Positions 23,464 through 30,957 of a DNA stretch of 64,000 nt are shown here, piece by piece. Location: NCBI GenBank assembly GCA_022793655.1, contig JAAWDG010000017.1, positions 109,791-173,790 of the forward strand, in the 5' to 3' direction. The notes under the pieces were generated by a model. That model had not been told where the DNA came from. It worked only from the letters and a program-made list of their open reading frames with translations, and made no database searches. Within the stretch, counting starts at the first letter, position 1, and each line of letters starts with the position of its first letter. This DNA comes from Clostridiales bacterium (lineage in GTDB: Bacteria; Bacillota; Clostridia; Oscillospirales; CAG-272). Position numbers and translations under genes: made by a program.

Positions 23464-24306
23464 ATGAAATTTGATTTATTTTCTAAGCGGGCCGCTCAAG
23501 AACCTGTCAACACGGTCAAAGAGCCGACAGAAACACTTGTTTGCCCTGCCTGCAAAAATACTTATACAAAAGATGTTTTGCGCCATTCTCTTTTTGTTTG
23601 TCCGGCGTGCGGTGCCTATATCCGCATTTCGGCCAGAGAGCGAATTGCATTGTTGGCCGACCAAGACACCTTTACCGAACTGAACGCTGATCTTACCTCG
23701 GTTGACTTCTTATCCTTTCCGGGCTATCAAGAGAAATTAACCAAAGCCAAAGAGACAACAGGAGAAAATAGCGCTGTAATAACCGGTACGATAAAACTCG
23801 GCGGTATTCCCTGTGCGATCTATGTCTTAGATTCTCGCTTTATTATGGCCAGCATGGGTTCGGCGGTCGGCGAGAAAATAACCCGTTTATTTGAATATGC
23901 CACCCAACATCATCTGCCGGTAATCGGTATTCCCTGCTCAGGCGGTGCCCGCATGCAAGAAGGCATTGTATCACTCATGCAGATGGCAAAATGCAGCGGC
24001 GCAGTACGCAAACACAGTGACGCAGGTCTGCTTTATATGGTTCTCTTAACCGATCCTACAACAGGTGGAATCACAGCCTCCATCGCGATGGAAGGCGATA
24101 TTACTTTGGCAGAACCAAAAGCATTAGTAGGATTTGCCGGCCGACGCGTGATTGAACAAACCACAGGCGCCGATTTGCCGCCTGATTTTCAAACCGCTGA
24201 ATTTCTTTTAAAGCATGGCTTTGTTGATCTTGTATTACCTCGCGAAAAACAGCGTGATACCATGACGCTCATCCTGCGCCAGCATCAAAAGGAGGCCCTT
24301 TCATGA
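23464..24306 (+). CDS. accD: acetyl-CoA carboxylase carboxyltransferase, beta subunit
   Basis: AccD with AccA transfers the carboxyl group from carboxybiotin to acetyl-CoA, giving malonyl-CoA. The 280-residue protein has the N-terminal zinc ribbon (CPACKN...CPACGA, residues about 24-46) and the crotonase-like core with GGARMQEGIVSLMQMAK and DPTTGGITAS. The ATG at 23464 gives the usual family start, although the ribosome site is weak (AGAAAG 14 bases away). Alternative starts at 23437 and 23410 have none better. Its biotin partners AccB and AccC must be encoded elsewhere. Confidence 0.93.
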   Translation: MKFDLFSKRAAQEPVNTVKEPTETLVCPACKNTYTKDVLRHSLFVCPACGAYIRISARERIALLADQDTFTELNADLTSVDFLSFPGYQEKLTKAKETTGENSAVITGTIKLGGIPCAIYVLDSRFIMASMGSAVGEKITRLFEYATQHHLPVIGIPCSGGARMQEGIVSLMQMAKCSGAVRKHSDAGLLYMVLLTDPTTGGITASIAMEGDITLAEPKALVGFAGRRVIEQTTGADLPPDFQTAEFLLKHGFVDLVLPREKQRDTMTLILRQHQKEALS

Positions 24307-25103
24307 CTGCTTATGAAAAACTAAAAACGGTTCGGGCTGCCGGAAGGCCCACCGGAAGTGATTTTGTCAACGCATTATTCACAGACCGCGTATCGCTATG
24401 CGGCGACCGCCGCTATGCAGAAGATTCTTCTATTTTAGGCGGTATTGGTTATTTAGGCAAGCAAGCGGTTACCTATATCGCGATTGACAAAGGCCATACA
24501 CTAGATGAAAGATTGCAAAAGCATTTTGGCTGTCCCATGCCAGAGGGCTACCGTAAAGCCCTGCGCCTGATGAAACAAGCCGAAAAATTTGGCAGACCGG
24601 TTATTTGTCTGGTCGACACGCTCGGTGCTTTTTGTGGCGCTGATGGTGAAGAGAGAGGACAAGGACAGGCAATTGCTGAAAATTTAGTAGAAATGATGGG
24701 ACTTAAAACGCCGATTATCTCGTTAGTCATCGGAGAAGGCGGCAGCGGCGGCGCACTGGCGCTCGCCGTAGCAGACCGTGTTTGCATGTTAGAAAACGCA
24801 GTGTATTCGGTTATTTCACCCGACGGCTGCGCCAGCATTATCTGGAAAGACGCCGCTAAAGCGCAAGAAGCCGCTGATTGTTTACATATCACGGCACAGG
24901 ACATGGTAAACTTCGGGGTCGCGGAAAATATTATTCCAGAAGATTTCACGAATTTTGAGAACATGTGCGGCAACCTCAAAGAACTTTTATGCTCTCACCT
25001 GCGCGAGCTTTGCACGCTTTCTTCCTCCGATTTGTTAGCACAGCGTTACCAACGCTTTCGCCGCATCGGCATCTATGAGGAAAACGGACGCACGATCAAA
25101 TGA
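24303..25103 (+). CDS. accA: acetyl-CoA carboxylase carboxyltransferase, alpha subunit
   Basis: AccA pairs with AccD in the carboxyltransferase tetramer. It has 266 residues, short like other Firmicute AccA proteins, with ALRLMKQAEKFGRPVI, GEERGQGQAIAENL and IGEGGSGGALALAVADRV, the oxyanion and CoA-binding blocks. It overlaps accD by ATGA with AAAGGAGG shortly before. The stop also overlaps an ATG of the next reading frame. Confidence 0.94.
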   Translation: MTAYEKLKTVRAAGRPTGSDFVNALFTDRVSLCGDRRYAEDSSILGGIGYLGKQAVTYIAIDKGHTLDERLQKHFGCPMPEGYRKALRLMKQAEKFGRPVICLVDTLGAFCGADGEERGQGQAIAENLVEMMGLKTPIISLVIGEGGSGGALALAVADRVCMLENAVYSVISPDGCASIIWKDAAKAQEAADCLHITAQDMVNFGVAENIIPEDFTNFENMCGNLKELLCSHLRELCTLSSSDLLAQRYQRFRRIGIYEENGRTIK

Positions 25104-25147
25104 AGCCACTGTTTACCGAATATTGTAAGATTACAAAAGAGGACGAA

Positions 25148-26764
25148 ATGACCCTGACCATCCCAGAGCAGTTTAATTTCGCTTATGATGTAGTCGATCG
25201 TATCGCAAAAGAAGAACCAAACCGCCAAGCGCTTGTCTGGTTACAGGATGAAAGCTGTGCTTTATATAAACAAACGCAGGTGCATAAACGGGTATTTTCT
25301 TTTGGTGAATTAGCAAATCTTTCTACTCAGACTGCTCTTTACTTAACCGCCTGCGGCATTCGTCGGGGCGACCGTGTGATGCTGTTATTAAAGCGGCATT
25401 ATTCCTATTGGTATACACTGCTGGCACTACATAAAATAGGCGCTGTGGCGCTGCCTGCTGTTTATATGTTAAATGACGAAGAGCTTTCTTATCGCATCGA
25501 AACCGCTAACATCTCTGCCATTATCTGTTTGGGTGAAAAAGAACTATGCGACAAAGTAACCAGCGCCGTTAAAAAATCAAAGAACACCGCCTCCTGTCGC
25601 TTATTTAGCATCGATCAAGATTTCCTCGGATTTGAAAGACTTGATACGGCCATCTCGACTTATCCGACCCACATGATGCGCATAGAAACAAAAAAAGAAG
25701 ACCCCCTGCTTCTTTACTTTACATCAGGTACCACAGGCCGGCCTAAAATGGTGCTTCATGATGGCCGCTACCCTCTTGCGCACATACAAACCGCCTTACT
25801 ATGGCAAAATGTTCGGGATGGTGGACTCCATCTCTCCATCGCTGATACTGGTTGGGCCAAAGCTTCTTTTGGTAAAATTTATGGGCAATGGTTATGCGGC
25901 AGTGCCGTGATGGCCTATGACTATGATGTTTTTTCGGCCATGCGTATGTTAGAAGCTATTCGCCTTTGCAAAGTCACTACTTTTTGTGCCCCGCCTACGA
26001 TTTATCGTTTTTTTGTCAAAAACAATCTGTTAGAGAAAGGCTTTGGCCAAGTGGAATATGCTGCAACAGCTGGTGAATCCATTCATCCGGCCATTGTGAC
26101 ACAATTCTTTAACATGACCGGGCTTAACATTCACGTCGGCTATGGACAGACAGAAACGACCATTTTAGCAGCTGATTTTGTAGGAAAGCCGGTCAGGATA
26201 GGCGCCTTAGGAAAGCCCTCTTCTCTTTATCGGCCAATCATCGTGGATGCAGAAGGAAAAGAGTGTGCGCCAGAACAGCCTGGCGAAATCGTCATTCCTC
26301 GCCAAAACTGTTGTTCGATTGGACTTTGTAAATCAGCGCTATCATCACCAAACGGGACGGAAGATGCTTTTTATCACACAGGCGATATTGCCAAAAAAGA
26401 CAAAGACGGCTATTTTTGGTTTATCGGCCGTATAGACGACGTGATTAAGTCCAGCGGCTATCGAATTAGCCCCTTTGAGGTAGAAAATGTGCTGATACAG
26501 CATCACGCCGTCATGGAATGTGCTGTAACCGGCGTGCCCGATGAACAGCGCGGCTTTGTCATTAAAGCCACGATTGTACTGCGAAACGGTTACGCCCCTG
26601 ACAACGCAACAACCAATATGCTGCGGAATTTTGTCAAAGAAAAAACAGCCGATTATAAAGTGCCTCGCATTATCGACTATGTTCATACACTGCCCCATAC
26701 ATTTAGTGGTAAAATCCGCAGGGTGGCCATTCGTGAACAAGATCAAAGTGAACAAGGCGCATAG
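25148..26764 (+). CDS. acyl-CoA ligase (AMP-forming), medium-chain type
   Basis: An adenylate-forming ligase that would activate a fatty or other carboxylic acid with ATP and CoA (or possibly ACP). The 538 residues include LYFTSGTTGRPKMVLH (phosphate loop), GYGQTETT, the YHTGDIAKKDKDGYFWFIGRIDD hinge region (motif TGDI...GRIDD) and the C-terminal catalytic lysine in FSGKIRR. The start IPEQFNFAYDVVDR resembles the ACSM-like medium-chain group. The ATG at 25148 follows AAAGAGGACGAA; the ATG at 25100 overlaps the accA stop and would add 16 residues. Being in the fatty-acid operon suggests recycling of exogenous or released acids. Confidence 0.85.
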   Translation: MTLTIPEQFNFAYDVVDRIAKEEPNRQALVWLQDESCALYKQTQVHKRVFSFGELANLSTQTALYLTACGIRRGDRVMLLLKRHYSYWYTLLALHKIGAVALPAVYMLNDEELSYRIETANISAIICLGEKELCDKVTSAVKKSKNTASCRLFSIDQDFLGFERLDTAISTYPTHMMRIETKKEDPLLLYFTSGTTGRPKMVLHDGRYPLAHIQTALLWQNVRDGGLHLSIADTGWAKASFGKIYGQWLCGSAVMAYDYDVFSAMRMLEAIRLCKVTTFCAPPTIYRFFVKNNLLEKGFGQVEYAATAGESIHPAIVTQFFNMTGLNIHVGYGQTETTILAADFVGKPVRIGALGKPSSLYRPIIVDAEGKECAPEQPGEIVIPRQNCCSIGLCKSALSSPNGTEDAFYHTGDIAKKDKDGYFWFIGRIDDVIKSSGYRISPFEVENVLIQHHAVMECAVTGVPDEQRGFVIKATIVLRNGYAPDNATTNMLRNFVKEKTADYKVPRIIDYVHTLPHTFSGKIRRVAIREQDQSEQGA

Positions 26765-26784
26765 AAAGGACCCCTGGCTGAAAA

Positions 26785-27207
26785 ATGAACAATTATATTC
26801 ACAGAGTCAATTATTATGAAACTGACCGCATGGGCATTTCGCACCATTCTAATTATATCCGATGGATGGAAGAAGCCCGTGTAGCTTTCTTAGAAGGACT
26901 CGGCTACGGCTACCTGCAGTTAGAAGCAGAAGGCGTCATCTCACCCGTGGTCGGTATTGAATGTCAATACAAGCATCCCACCACATTTGATGACCGCGTT
27001 GGGATCAAAATTTGGGTTGATCAATATAATGGTGTAAAACTCACGATGAAATACGAGATGACAAACGAAGCAACAGGCGATCTTGTGCTGACAGCCACGT
27101 CAGTTCATTGCTTTGTTGATCGAACCGGCAAACCACTAATATTAAAAAAGAAATTCCCAGCACTTGATAACCTCTTTCGCGAGGAAGCCATTGCCTCAAA
27201 ACAATAA
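26785..27207 (+). CDS. acyl-CoA thioesterase, hot-dog fold (YbgC/4HBT-like)
   Basis: A 140-residue hot-dog thioesterase. The motif RVNYYETDRMGISHHSNYIRW carries the catalytic aspartate and the histidine/asparagine typical of the 4-hydroxybenzoyl-CoA thioesterase family (ETDRMG...HHSNY). Members hydrolyse short or medium acyl-CoA or acyl-ACP. It is the last gene of the operon, 20 bases after the ligase, with AGAAAGGACCCC in front. A ligase and a thioesterase side by side could form a reversible acid/thioester valve on the pathway. Confidence 0.85.
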   Translation: MNNYIHRVNYYETDRMGISHHSNYIRWMEEARVAFLEGLGYGYLQLEAEGVISPVVGIECQYKHPTTFDDRVGIKIWVDQYNGVKLTMKYEMTNEATGDLVLTATSVHCFVDRTGKPLILKKKFPALDNLFREEAIASKQ

Positions 27208-27217
27208 CTGAGCCGGG

Positions 27218-27249
27218 GACGGTCAGCAGAAATGCTGATCGTCTTTTTT
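27218..27249 (+). terminator. terminator of the fatty-acid operon
   Basis: GACGGTCAGCA (27218-27228) and TGCTGATCGTC (27233-27243) with a GAAA loop and a TTTTTT tail. Confidence 0.88.
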
Positions 27250-27302
27250 ATGTCTTTTCTCGATATAACAGAGCGGCAAACCTATTTGAATCAGGACAAA
27301 CC

Positions 27303-27346
27303 AAAAGCATCGTCTAATGCAAGCGAATAAAGACGAATGCTTTTTC
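27303..27346 (+). terminator. second terminator before spoIIGA
   Basis: AAAAGCATCGTC (27303-27314) pairs with GACG-A-ATGCTTTT (27332-27344) with one bulged A, followed by TTTTTC overlap. Together with the previous terminator it insulates the sporulation genes from the lipid operon. Confidence 0.6.
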
Positions 27347-27363
27347 ATTTTACTCAACAGAGT

Positions 27364-27396
27364 CTGACAAATTTCATAAGGCTATCGTTTTACAAT
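27364..27396 (+). promoter_or_regulatory. candidate Spo0A-type promoter of spoIIGA-sigE
   Basis: CTGACA (27364-27369) and TACAAT (27391-27396) are separated by 21 bases instead of 17. The minus strand over the -35 region reads TTTGTCAGA, eight of nine matches to the Spo0A box TTTGTCRAA. The B. subtilis spoIIG promoter is known for a 22-base spacer and an overlapping Spo0A box, so the likeness is notable. The -10 box would overlap the annotated ATG at 27395. Confidence 0.45.
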
Positions 27397-28285
27397 GTCT
27401 ATGGTGATACCATTGGAACAGGTTGTTTATGGAGATATTCTGTTTCTGATTAATTTCAGTATGGATTTTCTCTCTTTATTTATAACAGGCAAAATTATGC
27501 GTAAAAAGATAAAGCTTATCGCTTTAATTGCCGCTTCGGCGCTGGGTGCTGTTTATGCGGTAGCGACCCTTTTATATCAGGGTACTGAATTTTTTGCCGT
27601 ACTCATTCATATAGCGGTAGCCTGCCTTCTTTGCTTTGTCTGTTACGGCGGGAAATTTGTCTCTCTTTTCAAAACCGTCTGCATTTTTTTCGGCGTTAAT
27701 TTTCTGTTAGGCGGTGGTATTTCCGCCTTATATTACGCCATCACGCAAAATGCTTCTAAAACTGTCTACATAAATGGAACGGTGAATACACTGTATGCGG
27801 ACATCCCTCCCTTCTATTTTTTCCTCATCGCTGGTGGTGTCGGTCTATTATGCACTTTTTGCGGACGGATTTTCGCTAAGAAAAGAGCCAGTGAACCCAT
27901 TACCATCAAAGTATGGGGGGCTGGCTGTGTGGTGGAATTTGAAAGTCTTTGTGATACAGGCAATTTACTGCGGGACCCTTATAACGGCAGACCAGTCATT
28001 GTCACGGGTTACATGACTGTTTTGCCTATACTTCCCTTTGATACAAAAGAATTATTCCGCACAGGAGATCTCACGGTACTTGATAAAGTATCCACTGATA
28101 TTTCCCACCGCGTTCACGTCATTCCTTCCAGCACTGTAAGCGGAAGCGGGCTTTTGCTTGCCTACACACCTGATAAGATTATCATCGCCGGCGAAGAAAA
28201 AGACGCTTGCTTAGGCATTTTACCAACAAACGAAAAAAATGATTTTGGGGGGTATCCGGCCATTACGCCGTCAATATTATGTTAG
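27395..28285 (+). CDS. spoIIGA: sigma-E processing peptidase SpoIIGA
   Basis: SpoIIGA is the membrane aspartic protease that removes the pro-sequence of sigma-E in the mother cell during sporulation. The 296 residues have five hydrophobic segments in the first half and a cytoplasmic protease domain with the catalytic aspartate in [11 protein letters not shown] (near residue 190). The N-terminal [16 protein letters not shown] matches where family members start. The ATG at 27395 has AAGG at a long distance. If the spoIIG-like promoter is real, a downstream start such as TTG 27413 must be used. It overlaps the sigE reading frame. Confidence 0.9.
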   Translation: MSMVIPLEQVVYGDILFLINFSMDFLSLFITGKIMRKKIKLIALIAASALGAVYAVATLLYQGTEFFAVLIHIAVACLLCFVCYGGKFVSLFKTVCIFFGVNFLLGGGISALYYAITQNASKTVYINGTVNTLYADIPPFYFFLIAGGVGLLCTFCGRIFAKKRASEPITIKVWGAGCVVEFESLCDTGNLLRDPYNGRPVIVTGYMTVLPILPFDTKELFRTGDLTVLDKVSTDISHRVHVIPSSTVSGSGLLLAYTPDKIIIAGEEKDACLGILPTNEKNDFGGYPAITPSILC

Positions 28286-28296
28286 GAGGATTCAAG

Positions 28297-28992
28297 TTGG
28301 TTTTTAATTTGATAAAAAAATTATTTGTAGCCTGTGCTGCTAATAATGAAATATATTATATAAACGGCGCCGAGACGCTGCCCTCTCCCCTGCCGCCCGA
28401 AGAAGAAGCAGACATTATCGCCCGCTTAGATGACGAACCAGAACTGCGCTCGGTCTTAGTAGAACACAATCTACGCTTAGTCGTATACATCGCTAAAAAA
28501 TTTGAAAATACCGGCTCTGGTATCGAAGATTTAATTTCAATCGGCACGATCGGGCTAATTAAAGCCATCAATACCTTCCGACCGGATAAAAACATAAAAT
28601 TAGCGACTTACGCCTCACGCTGTATTGAAAACGAAATTCTTATGCATATACGAAAAACAAGCTCACAACGCGGCGAGTTGTCCATCGATGAACCGCTGAA
28701 TATCGATTGGGACGGCAATGAACTACTGCTTTCAGATATCATTGGTTCGGATGAAGATCAGGTCTACCGGAATCTTGAATCAGATGAAGATCGAAAAACC
28801 ATTCGAGCCGCAGTTGCCGAACTGACCGAACGTGAAAGAGAAATCATCACCCTGCGCTTTGCGTTAAACGGCGGGCGGGAATTAACCCAAAAAGAAGTGG
28901 CCGACCGCTTAGGCATCTCGCAGTCTTACATCTCTCGCCTTGAGAAAAAAATTATTGTTGAGCTAAAAAACGAAATAAAAAATAAAATATAA
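28297..28992 (+). CDS. sigE: RNA polymerase sporulation sigma factor, pro-SigE
   Basis: Early mother-cell sigma factor. The 231 residues begin with a hydrophobic/basic pro-sequence and then [15 protein letters not shown], which lines up with the SpoIIGA cleavage zone (the segment ending near EVYYIGG in B. subtilis, from memory). Region 2 is [21 protein letters not shown] and [15 protein letters not shown]; region 4 has [13 protein letters not shown] and [16 protein letters not shown]. The TTG at 28297 is preferred because TTAGGAGG ends seven bases before it; the ATG at 28279 lies inside the ribosome-site region and overlaps spoIIGA. Presence of this pair implies the organism forms spores. Confidence 0.93.
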   Translation: MVFNLIKKLFVACAANNEIYYINGAETLPSPLPPEEEADIIARLDDEPELRSVLVEHNLRLVVYIAKKFENTGSGIEDLISIGTIGLIKAINTFRPDKNIKLATYASRCIENEILMHIRKTSSQRGELSIDEPLNIDWDGNELLLSDIIGSDEDQVYRNLESDEDRKTIRAAVAELTEREREIITLRFALNGGRELTQKEVADRLGISQSYISRLEKKIIVELKNEIKNKI

Positions 28993-29030
28993 AACAAAAA
29001 AGAGGGTGATCACCCTCTTTTTTGTTTGTA
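28992..29030. terminator. bidirectional terminator between sigE and the capA-like gene
   Basis: AAACAAAAAAGAGGGTG and CACCCTCTTTTTTGTTT form a 17-bp perfect stem with A-runs on one side and T-runs on the other, so it works for both converging genes. Confidence 0.9.
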
Positions 29031-30140
29031 TTACAATGGAGAATGCCGGCCATTCAGCATAAAGCCAAGAATGCGATAAAAAGCTGGATCAGTCTCTGGA
29101 ATCAGCGTTGGCTGATAATTATTCTCGGGTGTCGTATATAAATAGCATGGAAGCAGCTCATAAGTTAGCCCATCAAACGCTCCATCCAAAAAACGAAGCG
29201 ATACGGTAAATATCACCGTTGCATTCTCTGGATGTTTGCTCCCGCCATAACAAAAGTTGCCAAGCGAATAGACAATGACGCCGTCTCCATATACCTCTAA
29301 CGGCTGTAAGACATGCGGATGGCCGGCGGCAACCACCTCGGCACCTGCATCAATAAACTGACGAAAGGCTTTGACTCGCCACGCATCCGGCTCGTATACG
29401 TTCATCGTGCCCCCGTGGGGTACAATGATCTGCACGTCTGAGCATTCGTTCATTTCTTCAATCTTCTTTAAAATCAAATTCGCATGATAAGTGCTCCAAC
29501 AGTTACAACATAACACACCCACGGTAATGCCGCGCACCTCATAATAGACCGGCTTCAAATTCTCGCCGACCATAATGCCCTGGTCACTCAGTGCTTGGAG
29601 AGTATCAAGATAGCCAAGATGCTGATAATCACCGGTATGGTTATTGGCTACTGAAGCAATTTCGACTCCGCCTTCGGCAAAAATCGCCGCATTTTCAGCC
29701 GGCCCCATATACCAATAGCCAGGATCCTCTTCTTTAAACACGGGCGCCAATTCTCGATTATCCGAAAGAACTGTCTCACAATCGACAACCGTAATATCGT
29801 CATTGTCAAAAACCTCTTTTACTTCGGAAAAGAAATAAGAAGTCCCCTCTTGATCGGCAAACCAGTTAAAACTGCCTGCATTATGCTTGCCATAATCGCT
29901 CCCAATCAGGCAGTCACCCGTGAACGACATTTTGATGGTTTCTTCCCAGGGCTGATAGGCCGGCTCAGTGCTTATAACAGGAATCTCCTGCTGCTCAGTA
30001 CCACTTGGCACGCTTGGCTCTGTCGTTTGCGCATCGTTAAAAATCGGAATATGCCCTGTCGCTTCGGTCCCTTGCCGACAAGATGATCCACACAGAAGGA
30101 CAGCCGCGAGCGCAAAATAAATCCAATTAAATTTTCTCAT
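29031..30140 (-). CDS. CapA family protein (poly-gamma-glutamate synthesis type)
   Basis: A 369-residue exported protein with a calcineurin-like fold. It shows MSFTGDCLIGSD, VANNHTGDYQHLG, PHGGTMN and GHPHVLQPLEVYGDG, the CapA/PgsA pattern. The N-terminus RKFNWIYFALAAVLLC is a signal sequence ending in GSSCRQG, a possible but imperfect lipobox. The ATG at 30140 is chosen because it starts the signal peptide and overlaps the stop of the gene upstream by 4 bases. Other capsule genes are absent, so polymer synthesis is doubtful; many such proteins are likely phosphoesterases of unknown substrate. Confidence 0.85.
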   Translation of the reverse strand: MRKFNWIYFALAAVLLCGSSCRQGTEATGHIPIFNDAQTTEPSVPSGTEQQEIPVISTEPAYQPWEETIKMSFTGDCLIGSDYGKHNAGSFNWFADQEGTSYFFSEVKEVFDNDDITVVDCETVLSDNRELAPVFKEEDPGYWYMGPAENAAIFAEGGVEIASVANNHTGDYQHLGYLDTLQALSDQGIMVGENLKPVYYEVRGITVGVLCCNCWSTYHANLILKKIEEMNECSDVQIIVPHGGTMNVYEPDAWRVKAFRQFIDAGAEVVAAGHPHVLQPLEVYGDGVIVYSLGNFCYGGSKHPENATVIFTVSLRFLDGAFDGLTYELLPCYLYTTPENNYQPTLIPETDPAFYRILGFMLNGRHSPL

Positions 30141-30703
30141 TTTCTCTTTTTCTTGACTGAATAACCAAAGGAGCCAATTTTCTTGCCAAGGGCAAAATAC
30201 GTGCCATGCGCATAAGCAGCTAAAGCACACTTCTCTATATGGAATTTCCCCTTGTCATCGATATACCGTTCGTCTACATTGACCGCTACAATATCAGCCA
30301 CAAACATATTATGACTGCCGAGCTCAACGAAATCGCTCACCTTGCATTCAAGGCTGACCGGACTTTCCGCCACCATAGGGCAAGTAACCATAGATGCTTT
30401 CTCACGCGTGAGTGAACACGCTTCAAATTTATCCATCTCTTTACCGCTGCGACAGCCACAAAAGTCAATTGAACGTATAATATGTGAAGAGGGCAGATTA
30501 ATGACAAATTCTCCGCTTTCCTTAATTAAATCGTGCGAATATCGTTCGGGGCGTACTGAAATATAGGTCTTGGGCGGATCGGTATTCAGCGTTCCTGTCC
30601 ACGCGATTGTAATTAAATTGTCCTTCTCTTCATTGCCGCAGGAAACAAGCACCGGCGGCACAGGCGCCAGCAGGGCGCTGCCTTTCCATGTAATCTTTGA
30701 CAT
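30137..30703 (-). CDS. flavin reductase family protein
   Basis: A 188-residue FMN-binding split-barrel protein of the flavin reductase (DIM6/NTAB) family. PVPPVLVSCG, NLITIAWTGTLNTDPPKTYISV, ERYSHDLIKESGEFVINLP and HNMFVADI are the familiar blocks, where FMN sits against the first barrel strands. It has CGCRSGKE, common in clostridial members. It is the first gene of a two-gene operon with the CapA-like gene, joined by an ATGA overlap. GAAAGAGG precedes the ATG. Partner and substrate unknown. Confidence 0.88.
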   Translation of the reverse strand: MSKITWKGSALLAPVPPVLVSCGNEEKDNLITIAWTGTLNTDPPKTYISVRPERYSHDLIKESGEFVINLPSSHIIRSIDFCGCRSGKEMDKFEACSLTREKASMVTCPMVAESPVSLECKVSDFVELGSHNMFVADIVAVNVDERYIDDKGKFHIEKCALAAYAHGTYFALGKKIGSFGYSVKKKRK

Positions 30704-30732
30704 ACTGTTAACCTCTTTCTATGTTTCGCTTT

Positions 30733-30761
30733 ATTATATAACATATATGCCAAAATGACAA
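30733..30761 (-). promoter_or_regulatory. promoter of the flavin reductase-capA operon
   Basis: On the minus strand: TTGTCA (30761-30756), 17 bases, TATAAT (30738-30733), 30 bases before the ATG. Confidence 0.8.
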
Positions 30762-30801
30762 TAAAAAACACACATAACAAAGAAAAAAACGCAAATCACA
30801 T

Positions 30802-30829
30802 AATAAAAAAGGGGCCAATTTGGCCCCTT
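30802..30829 (-). terminator. terminator of the GntR-ABC operon
   Basis: Read on the minus strand, AAGGGGCCA-AAT-TGGCCCCTT is followed by TTTTTATTA. It lies 120 bases after the permease stop codon. Confidence 0.85.
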
Positions 30830-30888
30830 GAAGCATCGCACAAACGCACTTATCTTGTATGATATCCTTTCAGCTATAAGATTGCCAC

Positions 30889-30957
30889 GTTAGGGGTAAT
30901 CTCCAAGAATAGTCCGTTAGGATTATTCTCCAAGAATAAACCGTTAGGATTATTCTT
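30889..30957. repeat. tandem small palindromes at the end of the permease gene
   Basis: Two and a half copies of a 27-base unit. Full copies are at 30905-30929 and 30932-30957, each of the form AAGAATA..CC-GTTA-GGATTATTCT, and a half copy (GTTAGGGGTAATCTCC) at 30889-30904. Each copy folds into a hairpin. The permease stop codon (TAA, minus strand) lies inside the second copy. The same palindrome with loop TGGC occurs twice at the other end of this operon (34306-34331, 34421-34446). Confidence 0.7.

Noticed and set aside
30905..30957. CRISPR array
   Set aside because: Only two and a half units, with no spacers of regular length and no cas genes nearby.
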